Shown: positions 1 through 11,981 of the stretch, one piece after another | Position numbering within the stretch: position 1 is the first letter of the stretch | Layout of the letters: each line of letters begins with the position of its first letter | Assembly (NCBI GenBank): GCA_950295325.1 | Contig: OX485809.1 | Coordinates: forward strand, 26,786,001-26,850,000 | DNA: 64,000 nt | Source of the DNA: Polytrichum commune | Lineage: Eukaryota > Streptophyta > Polytrichopsida > Polytrichales > Polytrichaceae | Reading direction: 5' to 3' | Translations under genes and position numbers: made by a program | Notes under the pieces: model-generated | What the model was told of the DNA's origin: nothing | Seen by the model: only the letters and a program-made list of their open reading frames with translations | The model's database searches: none

Positions 1-1038
1 CACTTGAACACATTGAAATACTCAAATTGCCCAAAACATATAGCCTTGCACTTCAAAACACAACCTTAAACTTAATTCAACACAGAGAAAGTCTTCAACA
101 ACAAAAAAAATGCTAGAATAACTTACAAACAAACTACCTCCTCCTCTTCCCCAAGGAGATCGGTGTTCAAATCCCATTGAATGGAGGAGCCCACAACCCT
201 AGAGATTCAAAGTCATGAAATAGGCTAAGGATTGAACATCATGTTGTTGTTGGGGGGGGGGGGGAGGGGATGGGGACAAAAGGGCGTATGGTGAAGGCCA
301 ACCCTTTCAAAGGTCCTTAATGACCCTCAATTGTTGATTCAAGTTTTGCATTCTTACCTTGTTTTTCCGCAACTTTCACAATTTCTTTGTCTATGTCCCC
401 CTAATAGCAATTAATGTCTCCACCTCAAATTTCTTCCACTTAACACCTAAGCCTTTCTGACCATCTGAACATTCTTCCATCACTTTTTAAATTTTTTCTT
501 GGTGGTTTTTGATACACTTGCCTTCTCCATTTTCAGTTACTGTCATCCTACATTCCTTGGTCTTCCACATTTTTCTCACTGCACCTTTTTTGCTTCCTCT
601 ACCTTCATATCCATGACCATTTTTTTTCTTCCCTTGGCTAACTTGACAGATTGTAGTGTTTGCAATCTTTGTTCCAACAAATTGCAAATCTTCGTCGTTG
701 CAAGGTAACCTCATACATGGAAATTGAGAAACATGTATGAAGAGCAAAAACACACTCTTGCTGCAAAAATCCAGTGCTCCTAACGATGGAGCATATTTCC
801 AAAAACTCAGCCACCATCCATGGAGAAATTTGGCTCCACCTTCGACACTTTGAAACAATATACATCTAACGATCGTTGCTCCGTTGCAATCCAACAAACA
901 AGATGCGCACGTTCTCACCTACGTGCAACTATGGTGGAGAAGAGCTTACAACAACAACAACAACAACAAATTAATTATTAATTTTAAAAAAAAAACTCTT
1001 TTCTTCTCCTTCGTAGAGACGACCTCCTTTTATTACTA
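1..1038. other. Intergenic, no gene supported
   Basis: AT-rich DNA with a run of about 15 G near position 250 and an (AAC)n run near 950. Short open frames occur on both strands but lack splice context, domain signal or coding character. I see no gene. Confidence 0.5.
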
Positions 1039-1485
1039 CAGTCCACCCTCTATAAATGTTACACCTATAAGTGTTAACCCTCTCTAAATGTTAACTTTCT
1101 TCTACTCCCCACATATTGCACACTATAAATGTTAAACGTGTTAACTGTTAACAAAATGGTGTTCCCTTCTTTGTAAATTTGACTCTATAAATGTTAACGA
1201 ATGAAATACAACCATAATATGGATGATAAAAACTACACATCTAGAACCATTGATTCATACTTCACCCGTGATTTGTAAACTTGATATTGAATAAAGTTTT
1301 GATTGGGTTTGCAATTTTATGAATGGTATTCTCTCACAAGGACTCTTCACAATTGCTTATATTTATAAATGTTAAGATTTGTATATTGCTCAAAAAAGTA
1401 ATTTTATAATTGTTAACTGTTAACACCTTTATAAATGTTAACTTTGATCCACTCCCGAGGGTTAAGATTTATAGAGGGTAGACTG
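1039..1485. mobile_element. Pogo-like MITE, 447 bp, TA target duplication
   Basis: The left end reads CAGTCCACCCTCTATAAAT and the right end, reverse-complemented, reads CAGTCTACCCTCTATAAAT: one mismatch in 19. Both ends are flanked by TA (1037-1038 and 1486-1487). A CAGT start with a TA duplication is typical of pogo/Tigger-type Tc1/mariner elements. The interior is non-coding and repeats the motif ATAAATGTTAAC many times. It is a non-autonomous derivative; no related transposase is visible in the window. Confidence 0.85.
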
Positions 1486-1951
1486 TACAGAGTAGTCACA
1501 CACAAGACAACCTTCTTCTCCAACAACAGCAGCGAGTCCCCTGCAGTGAAGTGAAGTGAAGTGGCCATGGGCCCTCAGCAGGCTCTTCGTGTGTGAAGGT
1601 GACCCTTCGACACCACGAAGACCAAGCACATGTGTTGTGGTCGCACTTTCCCGTGGGCCTCCATGTTATTGGCTTGCAGTTCGCCGTCCCCCTCCACACT
1701 TGGCCACACCCTGGATCCGATAGTGCCTGGATTCATGGGTACCGCACAAATCCAGTGACCAATACTTTACTTCTTATGCCTCACATGCGAGTCGATTGGG
1801 AGCTAGGGGCCAATACCAATACAGCAGCAGCAGCAGCAGGCACAACCTTATTAATCACCATCTCCACACACGTGTCAGTCGATCCACACAAAAAAAGGGC
1901 GGAAAGCTACACGGCTTAGCCCCAACTAATAAGTTAATGAGGGAGGGGGCG
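1486..1951. other. Intergenic, GC-richer, no gene supported
   Basis: This stretch is less AT-rich than its surroundings and holds a short (CAG)n run near 1828. A 108-codon plus-strand frame is present but is low in coding character and recognisable in no family. I do not call it a gene. Confidence 0.4.
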
Positions 1952-2460
1952 AAGGGCCACTTCACACACACGCCAAGAGCCGTGACCATGAAATGGTGAG
2001 AGCCCGAAAGAAAGTGTCCAAAGGCCGTCCCGACACACCTCCGAAATCATGTAGTGTGGTCACCGACCCACGAGTGGAGTGTGAAGTCAAATGTGACCGG
2101 GTCCTCAACCAAATGCTTTTTCAATAAATTTCTATTCACGTGGGTTCTTGCGCATGATAAAATAGAATAAATCAACGGTTGTGAGCGTTCGGAGTGCCAT
2201 GGTCTCATGGTTTTGTGTTAGGCCTACTTTCAAGAGGTGGTTTTTGAATGTAGTCCAAGTGGCCACGAAACACAATCCATTAGATGTCATGTAGGAATCC
2301 GTGTAGACTTTGCATCCATCTTGCATTCACATACGTACTCCGTTGGTCCCTCAAGCGTACTAGTGTGAAGCGAACTTGGATTGGCTTTGCCTTTTCCATC
2401 ACGAGAGTGCTTGAAGTGTAATGGTCACGGGCATTTAGTCTCGTGTGTGAAGTGGCCCTA
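1952..2460. mobile_element. hAT-like MITE, family with AGGGCCACTTCACAC ends, copy 1
   Basis: The left end reads AAGGGCCACTTCACACAC and the right end, reverse-complemented, TAGGGCCACTTCACACAC. Both are followed by a variant of CCGTGACC, giving TIRs of about 35 bp. A second, diverged copy lies inverted at about 3929-4502. No clean 8-bp duplication is visible. The superfamily assignment rests on the (T/A)AGGGCC terminus and is tentative. Confidence 0.7.
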
Positions 2461-3928
2461 GTACGGAGCATGGGCAATTAGTGAAGGTGATATTGAATTT
2501 CTTGACGCTACAAAACGAGTCTCACCAAAAGATCTAGGAAGCAATGTTCATCCTAACATGATTCACCGAAGTACCGACATTATTTATCCTGACATTGTTC
2601 ACTTGTTGCATATCATTAGTTGTATCATCATTCTACGAGTACCTTAAAACACACATTGATTTTCTTGAAATGTATGATTGATTAGCATGTGTTCATGAGT
2701 TTAGTATCACTCAATGAAAAATTCAGCCCTCGCTAATTGTGAGATTTGGCAAATAGCATGTGTTTCGGGGATCAATACTACATGCACTAATTGGGATAGT
2801 TAGTGTATTGTGTATTTGACAACACAACCAATTGATTCACACAAAACATAGAGTAGTGAGATGGACTAAATCGTATTTATTGCGGTCATTTTCATAATCA
2901 AGACAACATCAAAGAGGGTCCTCGCAAAGATTGGCCACCATGTGTTGGGATTTGGGGGCATTGGTCAGTGAACTCCAATCAATTCTTGCATACACAAATT
3001 TAGCCATTGGAAGAAAACTTATCCATTACAATCATCTGTTTCAACTTGTTCATTGCAGCTCATGACAAGAAGATGCATAGACAAATCATTTTGGTTGTCA
3101 AATATGGTTCTTTGGTTTCCAATTGTCCATAAACCATAACCAGAAAATATATGTTTGATAATCAAAATCATGTATCTATGTTTTTATTATTAAATATCAT
3201 GGGTTGTATGGATAAGTTGCAACGGATGGTTGTGAAAGACAAGTTTTCTTCCAGTAACCTTTGTTAGAAAAAATAATGATATATGTTTTTGTTTGCTGCG
3301 TAGCTTTATATATTTTTAGTACTTCCAAAAACTTGATCACAAAAATGAAGACTTTATTTTTTGTGCCTTGTAATTGTTCACCTCTAATAATATTAATTTG
3401 ATTCTTTTGTCATTTATATGTCAAGGGTAAAGGTGTGTGTTTTGAGTGCTCACTCTTCTCTTATGTGGTGACCTATTTTTTGGTATTAATTGGCCAGATG
3501 TTGAACCTATTTAAGTGTGCAACATACTACTTCCATGATTCTAATCACATATAGATCATGAGTGGCATGTGCATTGAATTCTTCTCGATACATAGAAACC
3601 ATCCTTCAACAAACACTAGCAATCTTGGTGGCTGAGGCACCACAAAGATGTTGAGATGTAACACAAGGGGTGGGGGGTTGACCATTGATAGCATTATCCG
3701 ATCGTAAAAAAAAATGTGGCATTCTTTTAGATTTACATGTTCTATTCTTAAGATGGGATTGTATTAGGGTTTGGGTCCAAAAAACTTAGGGTCCAAAACA
3801 CCTCCTACATGAAATTTAATACTGGACTTGAGATTGTATCCAACTTCAAAGATCGGTTTCTCATACTAATCTATAAGTGTTTATTTTAGTGGAGACCAAT
3901 GAAATTTGATTGGTGAGTGATACCACAT
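2461..3928. other. Intergenic between two inverted MITE copies
   Basis: This is 1.5 kb of AT-rich sequence without a credible reading frame. Because the flanking MITEs are inverted relative to each other the segment could be the middle of a larger composite, but each MITE has both of its own ends, so two independent insertions are simpler. Confidence 0.5.
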
Positions 3929-4502
3929 TAGTGCCACTTCACTTGTTCCCACCTTGGACCTAGACCCTATTGTGAAACTCATCGGATCCAAGATTTTGCT
4001 CTCGATCAATAGTATCACAAGATTTCTTTGGTTTTGGACCTTAGGGTCACTTCAGACACAAGATCGAGGGCCCATGACCATTGCACTTCAAACACTCTCA
4101 TTGGTGGAAAAGGTGGAGCTGGTCAAATTCGATTCACATTACACTTGAAGGACAAATGAAGTACGTGGATGCAAGATGGATGCAACATCCCTACATGGGA
4201 TCAAGTGGATCATGTTTCGTGGTCACTTGGACTATTTTCAAAAACCACCTCGTGGAGGCAAGTCTAATACACTTTAAACCAGGAGACTACGGCACTCCGA
4301 AATCTCACAATCATTGATTTCTTATATAGTAATCCATTGAAACAACATTTGGTTGAGAGCCCAATCACACTAGACTTCACACTACCTTGAGGGCCCATGA
4401 CCACACTACATGATTTTGCAAGATGTCTTGGGACGACCTCGGGACACTTCTTTTGAGCTCTCACTGTTTCATGGTCACGGCTCTTGGCTCGTGTGTGCCC
4501 TT
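3929..4502. mobile_element. hAT-like MITE, copy 2 (inverted relative to copy 1)
   Basis: The reverse complement of this segment aligns along its length with 1952-2460. Shared blocks include GCCAAGAGCCGTGACCATG, AATCATGTAGTGTGGTC and GTGGTTTTTGAA. The ends read TTAGTGCCACTTCAC on the left and GTGTGTGCCCTT on the right. It contains indels relative to copy 1 and no coding capacity. Confidence 0.65.
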
Positions 4503-5368
4503 CCTTCGTTGCAAAGCCACCCTTATTGACATTGTTTACACGGAAATCTAACAGTATATTTGGGTCCCAGAGGAGGGGGGGCTTCTTGGAAATGCCCACA
4601 ATAGGCGCCGCGCACACCTTAAATTGGAAACGGATGGCACCACAAGTCATGACTGAGTCAAGCGACGATGAAGAGAAATGCTAGATGAGTATAGTTCGGA
4701 GTCCTGAAGGCTGGTGAGTCACCCCGGGGCCAGTTTGACATGCATATTTTTTTCCCGCAATCTTCGAAAAGAATTGTAATCAACTCAGTAAAGTGAAGTG
4801 CGTGGAATTGCAAAGTGTCTGTAAGAAAGTCTTCAACCGGGGAATATGGGCAGTAGGTTAGGTTTAGGGAGTGGGCCAGTATAGGTGTAGCTAAGTTAGT
4901 GCCGGTTCCCTTCCTTCTAGCGCAAGCTAGCTAAGCCAGCGCAGGCAGGTAGCTAGGTAGCAGCGTCGAATTGTCCATTAGTAGCGCCTCGGCTGCGGTC
5001 CGGGAGTCATCATCATCGGCAGCCGCAGCATCGTCACATTCCTTCTCCCTGCCTGTTCATGTGACCTCCTGCTTTCGGAGTTGCATCCGTCTACCTTACC
5101 AGGTTATAAGCTTTGCCTTGCCTGCTAAGGCTTGGCTGTTAGTGTTTGGAGTTTAGCTTTGAAGCCTAAAAGTTGGTGCCATCATTTGGTGGATCTGATC
5201 TTCACAGGCAGACAGACAGAGACGCACACACAGGCACACGCGCTGCCCTTTTTCCCTTCCTTTTGCACTATTTTCTATCGTCCTTGCAGTACCGCAGTCA
5301 GCCTGCTGCCGCTGCCCCAAGTTTTGTCTTACTGAAGGAGCTAGCTTGAGAGTGGTGTGAACGACAGC
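4503..5368 (+). promoter_or_regulatory. Upstream region and probable 5' UTR of the HMA-domain gene
   Basis: This non-coding stretch precedes the HMA gene. From about 4,900 it becomes more GC-rich, with GCTAGCTA-type repeats and CAG/CAC-rich tracts, as in a plant 5' leader. I see no unambiguous TATA box and cannot place the transcription start. Confidence 0.4.
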
Positions 5369-6620
5369 ATGGCTTACATGGGCGACAGGTTCATGGATGA
5401 CCGGTATATGGGAGACAGGTTCAGGGAAGACCGCTTTGAGTTACCGTCCATGCACGAGGTATGAATCATCACTCCTCATGTTTGTGTGGTTTTTGGATCC
5501 GTTTTCTGCTTTTGGTTTTATTTATTTGCTGGTTGTGGTTGTGGTTGTTCTTGTCGTTGTCGTCGTCGTCGTCTGGGATCGGGTGTTGGGGGTTTTGGGT
5601 CTTAATAGTTGCAGTTAAGACGTGCACGAGTGGATCTTGGGTTTCACACTTGTGTCTGGTCGTCTTTCTCGTTTGTGTGGCAGGTGTTTTATGGGCGCTC
5701 TGAACCAACATTTATTCTCAACAATCAACAGCCGCTGGTGCCACACAGGTATCCGCCTCCGCACCGCGGTGAAATGGTCCGGCCATTACAGGAATACACT
5801 CAAGATATGCCACCTCCTGGATACCGCACCAAGGCACTCGTGGGTCCTCAAAATGGTGCCGTCAGCCGCATCATGCACCAATCACCGGTATGTTCCTGCT
5901 GCTTAACTCCATTGCCCCTTCCTTTAGGACGAGCCCGATGCCTGCCGAGTTTGTGTAACAGTCTTCACCAATCTGTTGAAGAATTTGAGCCAGAACTTCG
6001 TTTGTTGAAGCATTTTTTCTTAGAAAGCTGTGGGTTTGGGTGGCTTTGTTCAGGGGCTCGTGTTGAGGGTGCCAATGTGCTGCGAGAACTGCATAGAGAA
6101 GGTGCGCATGTCGCTGATGGGGTTGAGTGGAGTTCGGGGAGTAGTTTGCGACCAGTATGAGCAGAAGGTGGTCATCTCCGGAGACGTGAATCCAGAGGAA
6201 GCTCTTCGCCGTGTGAGGCGAGTGAAGAGGAAATCAATGTTCTGGAACATGGCCACGCAACCTTTGAAGTTTACCTCTGGACATGGTCCCGAAATTGTCC
6301 GCTCCCGCCCTCTCATCAGTTCATACCAGAGCCCTTCCTCCTACTCCACATCTGCTTATCGTGCACCATCTTCGGGATATTCTGGCTTTGTGAGCCCGCC
6401 TCGTCAATATCGATCGAGCTATTCACAAGCTCCTTACAACAACCCTTACATTGACAGTGCATACAGATCTGGGTATGGTGAGCGCCGCCATGGAGGTGAC
6501 TACTTCAACAGGTTCGGCTACGGACAGCCTCGCTCGGACTCGTTCGAGTATGTGAACGGTGCTTACTTCTATTCTGCTGGCACCCCATTCATTGCCATGA
6601 ACGATGGGGCTTATAATTAG
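5369..6620 (+). CDS. Heavy-metal-associated (HMA) domain protein, 3 exons, 286 aa
   Basis: Exons are 5369-5458, 5684-5887 and 6054-6620; every intron has GT/AG borders and the phase stays open. Residues 1-30 hold repeats of M(G/D)DR. Residues 31-98 are Pro-rich with no known domain. Residues 99-161 form an HMA fold with the metal-site motif MCCENC (Cys108 and Cys111 as the CxxC pair), followed by GVRGVVCDQYEQKVVISG, which matches plant HPP/HIPP proteins. The remaining roughly 125 residues are rich in Tyr, Ser, Pro and Gly. The C-terminus, DGAYN, lacks a CaaX box, so this is an HPP-type rather than a farnesylated HIPP protein. Plant members bind Cu, Zn or Cd ions or act as protein-interaction modules; the ligand here is unknown. 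The start is the first ATG of the open exon, with tandem in-frame ATGs after it. Confidence 0.88.
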
Positions 6621-7260
6621 TAGGGGCATTTGTGTACAGATAGTTACTGTGAATCCTCGACACCAGTCAGTTTTTTCGTCAGTGAGCGGCGACGACACAT
6701 CAATTTTGAAGTTTGAAGTATGACCCGGGTTTACTGTCTCGATGTGAAAGCCGTCCAAATTTTGGGATAAATTTATTCAAGGGCACATTGGTTGGGTATG
6801 AGTTACTGCCTCCGATGCAGTGCGCTGATACAGAGCAGAGCTCGGAGTTTTTGTTGGATCCGGAGCTGGATAGATGCGAGCCTGCCATTGTATAATACGA
6901 AACGTTAGTTTACACCTGCTGTGCCTTCGTTGCTCCTTATAGCAACCTAGGCCACCAGGTACTATAGATCTTCTGGCCCTCATCAGCTGTGTCCCACTTG
7001 AAACGGTGTAGCGTAGACTCATGCAGGAAAAATTACCCGTAGATCCCTTCCCTGGACTGTCCACCCTCTTTTGTACAAGCAAGAAACATAGGGTGGTAGC
7101 TGGACAGGAGCACTACACAGGTAGAAACAAACACGTTGGACATTCTCTCCGTGTCCTCTTTGTTGTAACATAGAAGGTAGGAATGAAACCGAATTGGGTG
7201 GTCTTCTTTCATCTGTGAATAAAAACGTGGTATATTCAGTGTACATTTATGTCCCTGCAA
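6621..7260 (+). other. Probable 3' UTR of the HMA gene
   Basis: Non-coding sequence following the stop codon. A canonical AATAAA lies at 7218-7223, about 600 bp after the stop, and would be a reasonable polyadenylation signal. Confidence 0.45.
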
Positions 7261-9408
7261 CTTTGGATTGCGATGGTCTTCCAGTTTGCAGCGCTCCCTG
7301 ATGCATGCCGCACTTTCATTAAAACCTAACCTTGCATCCAGGAATGACTAATCTTCCTGCCCTCGGATACACATCAGAACCCGGGTTTTAATACGCGAGA
7401 ATATAATTTCCAAGCTATGTTTGTGAATACATTATGTCTCTGCCTAACATGGAAGTTTTCATGTATGCCATCTCGGCCGAGCTTTGAGCAGTGCGCTCTG
7501 GGGGTTGAGACGTGCAACACACGCAGTAGCCACAGCTAGATCTCCGGTTCTAATCAAGGATGCATTGTCTGATTTAAGCTGTGGTTAAAAATGACACCTC
7601 TAATTGCAGTTGGTTCTTTAAACTTTAACTGAAAATACACGGGAGTTGTGGCCTTGCCTGGTTCGTCAAGATCGGGAGAGTAACAATATGCAAGAGAGGG
7701 TTCAAACTTCAGAATTGTTCTTGGGCGATGTGACGAGCTTGAGGGGCCCTCCCTCCAAGTGGGCGTGCTTCGTGATTCTTAATTAATCTTTGCCACGGGC
7801 GGGTTTGCCGTTTTCTTTTTTTTCCTTTTTCTGTTCCCATTAAAGAAAGGAAAGAATTGCGCGGTTAAAATGAGGCCAAAACACATTAATGTGATTTTGG
7901 TGCCCAGGATCCTCAGCTAGCTCAATATTTGGCCACAATCGAGGTGGTGAGTGACTTGCAGTCGTGTAGCAAATCCTTGCAGCGATTTTGGATGCAAGGA
8001 GTTTGGAGAGTCCGAGGTTATCTACATCAAAGCAACTTGTTTGTGCATCATTAACCCATCCTGATGCGATATATTCTTGTAATCACAGATTATAACAACA
8101 GAATTGGTTACGCCCTTTACGTCTGCACACCATTCCTTCACTGGTGGCCACAAACGAGGTAGTAATTAGGCACCATTTTACCAATACCGTAGCCAAGTTG
8201 AATCGCAGGATATTTTGACTCTGGGGTTGTCCACACCAGTGCATTCCAAAAACAGTGTCTACTTGCCAAATAGTACCATAATCAGCGTACTGGTAAATTG
8301 TGTGGGCAGACATATAGAGTGACTCATCCGGGGCAAGCATATAGTGTGGCCTGCAATATTACACCTATACACAAGAAAATAAACTGTAACTCTAGTTACA
8401 CCCCATGCTCCTCTGATAAACCCACATCCTTTCCCTAGGTTGGAAGTCTATGAAATGCACAAAACTATTTCAACCCCATAAAAATAGTGCAACTTACAAC
8501 GCAGAACTTTGGAATTTAATACTTTGGGTTGGTAAATATTGCGCACCCATAGTGTTATTTCAATATTTTTAGTGTGGAGATTAGCTCATTTTTGTAGTCC
8601 ACAATATTCACCACAAACAGTGTAGCTCATAGTAGTTAGATCACGTAATATATCATTATCCGAGTAGCTAGCTACCCAACCTCACGAGGGGGGGCCAACC
8701 CACACATTGGCTCCTTGTTGGACAACTGCAACCCTACCTCCAAGGTACCAGTGTACGGGTTGTTTTGCCTCAACCCTCACCACAACCTCACCGCAGTGCG
8801 ATATATTATATCCACTCTTGTTCACGTGATCTTTTGCACTAGGGATGAGTAGCCTAGTGTGGCAGTGTGCACCATAGATTAACCTCACCGTATTGCAAAA
8901 TTATGGAATTATCAATAAACCCTAAAATAGGAATGGGAGGGGGGAATTGACAAAAGGCATGACTTTCTAGGATGCTTTATAAAATAGATATTCCTTATTA
9001 AGCAATGATCACAAAAAAGTGATGTTGTTAGGCATATCACAATTTAAAAGTGATGGTTGCCATTGGATATGTATCATCCAACTCGTTTATATTTGTATTT
9101 CCACCCAAGAGTGGCCTTGGTGACCTTGTGCATCTCAATCACTCCTATAGGAATAACTTAAATTACTACATAAAGTATTACATGAAGATTGTTACATAAT
9201 TATATGTTTCCGCTTTTTTCAAAAATGAAAAAGGCCCTTTCAAAATTGTAAGTCACAAAAATGATCACCTCATTGCTAATTAAGGATTTCCCCATATATT
9301 TAACTTCCATGTTATTTACATGCTTCATTGACAGTTTCACTTTGGGAATGACGTCCCAATCGATTGCATATATATTGAGTGAAAGTGAAAATCTCTCTCT
9401 CTCTCTCC

Positions 9409-9443
<35 letters not shown>

Positions 9444-10927
9444 TTGGATATTGGGTCTTGAAGGTGGGGTGCACCCAACATGGACTTTGTGGAGAAGGCG
9501 ACTTTCAAGAATGTAAGGGCAACTTTCTTTGACGGCCATGCATGACAACCGATGTTTTTGTGGTAAGGTTTAGAATGGTTTTTCGCGGGTTACCCAAGGA
9601 TTGCGGGTCGTTGGCCTCGACCCATATTGTATGAGGAGACCCCCCCCCCCCTCCCCCCACCGCAAAAAAAAAGCTCGTGTGGGAAAGGTTTAACGCCGGC
9701 CACACATTCTTTGGGTGGCCATGCGTTGCAGGTGTTGAGAATCTGGGTGCTAATTCCCACCCAAGACCATGAGAAAACCGAGTCCACGAATCAAACGCCC
9801 AAACAAGCTAGCTTAGAGAGGGAACTTCTGAACGTGGAGAGCCTCTTCCAGGGATGTTTCCCATGCGAATCTCGAGGAGGAGATTCTCCACACGCATTAC
9901 TGGAGAAGGGACGCGTGTGAAATTCCAAAGTGGGCTGTGGCTGTGGCTGTAGTAGGTGGTCCTCCTCCTCCTCCTCCTGTACCTGTGTGCTGGATAGAGA
10001 GAGAGAGAGAGAGAGGGACTCTACTTTTGCACGGCCGACCGTTCCGTATGTTGTGGCTGCGCCTTGAGCCCTGCGAGGAATATTCTGAAAAAGAACATTA
10101 AAAAGGCCGATGGTAGCCATAGCATTTGTCCGTGTTATCACAACATTCCTTGACACGTTGTGAGTCCACATTGTTACCAAGTCGCCTTAAGGACGATGTG
10201 GCACGACCATCAAATCCCGGCCTCGAGAGATGCTTATTGCATTGGCAGCCCATCGTCATCATCATCATCCCATCTTCATGGTGAATCTACACACGATTTT
10301 TAGGCAGTGTGCAACCATCGTCACCTTCCTCCCTCTTTACGAGTCGGCCGTTCACCCTCCCCAGTGAATAGTTCCTTGAGGGGACAGATCGATCGACAGA
10401 CCTCGATGTCAACTGCTCACCATGCATGCACTGCACGCAGGCAGCATCGAGGCTCTCAAAAAACATTCTGATGATGCTGCAGATGCGCACATTGACCTGA
10501 AAATCGAATCCAAGGCAGCCGGCGCGTGCTGCCGCAAGGCATAAGACATAATTAATCACGCGAGTTGCTTGAGCCCTCGATCGGGATCGCATTGGGCACA
10601 TGTTGGTGTAAGTAGATACTCGGATGTGTTCAGCTCGTTCATGTGACAGTCTGCGAAACTCTGAGGCGCCAATTCGACCTTACAGCTTTTTGCTTGCTTT
10701 TTTTCTTTTTTCTTTTTCGCGTTCGAGGCCCATGCCAGAGTTGCACCATTCGATGCAATTTCCTCACGGAAAATCGGGTGTCAGGTCGGGGGGCTTTTTG
10801 GATCATTGCCAGGTACAAAACATTGGAAGCGTTGCGAGTACAGTCCAGGGGTGGCAGGCAGCAACAGATTTGTGTCATCTATATTCTACTCATCACATGG
10901 GTCAAATTCTGGGGAAGAGAACAAAGT
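7261..10927. other. Intergenic with microsatellites
   Basis: No supported gene. It contains a compound microsatellite (CT)n-(AT)n-(AC)n at 9392-9443, a poly-C/poly-A block near 9640-9670, and (TCC)n and (GA)n runs near 9960-10016. The sequence around 9,800-10,900 is more GC-rich and could be leader or decayed exon, but no frame is convincing. Confidence 0.5.
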
Positions 10928-11146
10928 ACGCTAAATGTGATATTTAGTGTCAGTTTCTACTTTGAATTACGCAACACTATAACTGTTTACTGTACACCTT
11001 AATTTTTTAACCAACAAAGTTCAAACTGGTTGTTTGGACATTACATTCACATCGTTACTTGGTTAAAAATGACATCAATAGTCAAAAAGATATTGGAACG
11101 TGTAACTCCGAATAGTCAGTGACACTAAATATCATGTTTAGTGCAC
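10928..11146. mobile_element. Small TIR MITE, family with ATTTAGTG ends, copy 1
   Basis: The left arm reads GATATTTAGTGTCAG then CTTTGAATTACGCAACAC. The right arm, reverse-complemented, reads GATATTTAGTGTCACTG then CGGAGTTACACGTTCC. Arms are about 50 bp at roughly three-quarters identity. The outer part, CTAAATRTGATATTTAG, is itself palindromic. Two relatives occur at 16747-16941 and 61630-61721. The target duplication is not resolved. Confidence 0.65.
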
Positions 11147-11936
11147 TCAAGACGTCGTCGGCGTGTTGTCATGTTTGTTGAGTCCCATGGGCGTTGTAAA
11201 ACCTTTTCACATGCCCAAGGTTAAAGTTTACATGTTGGCCAATCATATACTTTAAACTATTGCCAAATCACAATGTTTATGTGTAGCAACCTATTGATAG
11301 TAATCATCATAAGGTATCCTACCACTAAATAGGTATCATGTTATTTGCTAGGGGTTTTCTGGGTCCTTTGCTTCACCACACAAATATCAATGGGGAGGGG
11401 AAGATAAAATGTAAGGACATATAATAATAGGGACGAAGGTACTAGGGGGATATGACATGCTTAAGTAGCTTAGTAATTAGGTTCCAATTCAAATGAAGTT
11501 ATTCTCAGGTTATTCGGGTAACCTAAGTATGATTCTATTGGGGGTGCATTTCTTCAATTGAGTCTTGGTAGATGGAAGAAGATTTTGTGTATAGAGATAA
11601 GCATCAATGAGGTGTCGGTCAATGGGAGCTTGCCGCTTGACTATGCTCGGCATCCATGCATAACTCAAGGATTTTTGATTCTTGGCAATTTATTCTTGAA
11701 GCTAGTATCTATTTTGGACCTCAAAGATAAGGGGAATGATGTCAAAATGGGCCCGCCACTTTGAGAGGTGCTTAAATGCATCATGGGAAGGAATAAGGGG
11801 TCTCTAGGGAAGTATTGTATCGCTAGGCAATGGACAAGTGTGCTTCCTTCCTTGAAGCAGGAAAATGCCTCGTGGAACTCAGATGCACCCATCTCCAAGA
11901 GACACTTAAAAGTTCTTTGAACAATGATATCTCCTC

Positions 11937-11981
<45 letters not shown>

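Noticed and set aside
5469-5711. Minus-strand Asp-rich frame over the first HMA intron
   Set aside because: It is the antisense of an intron with (GTC)n/(GTT)n runs and has no gene context.
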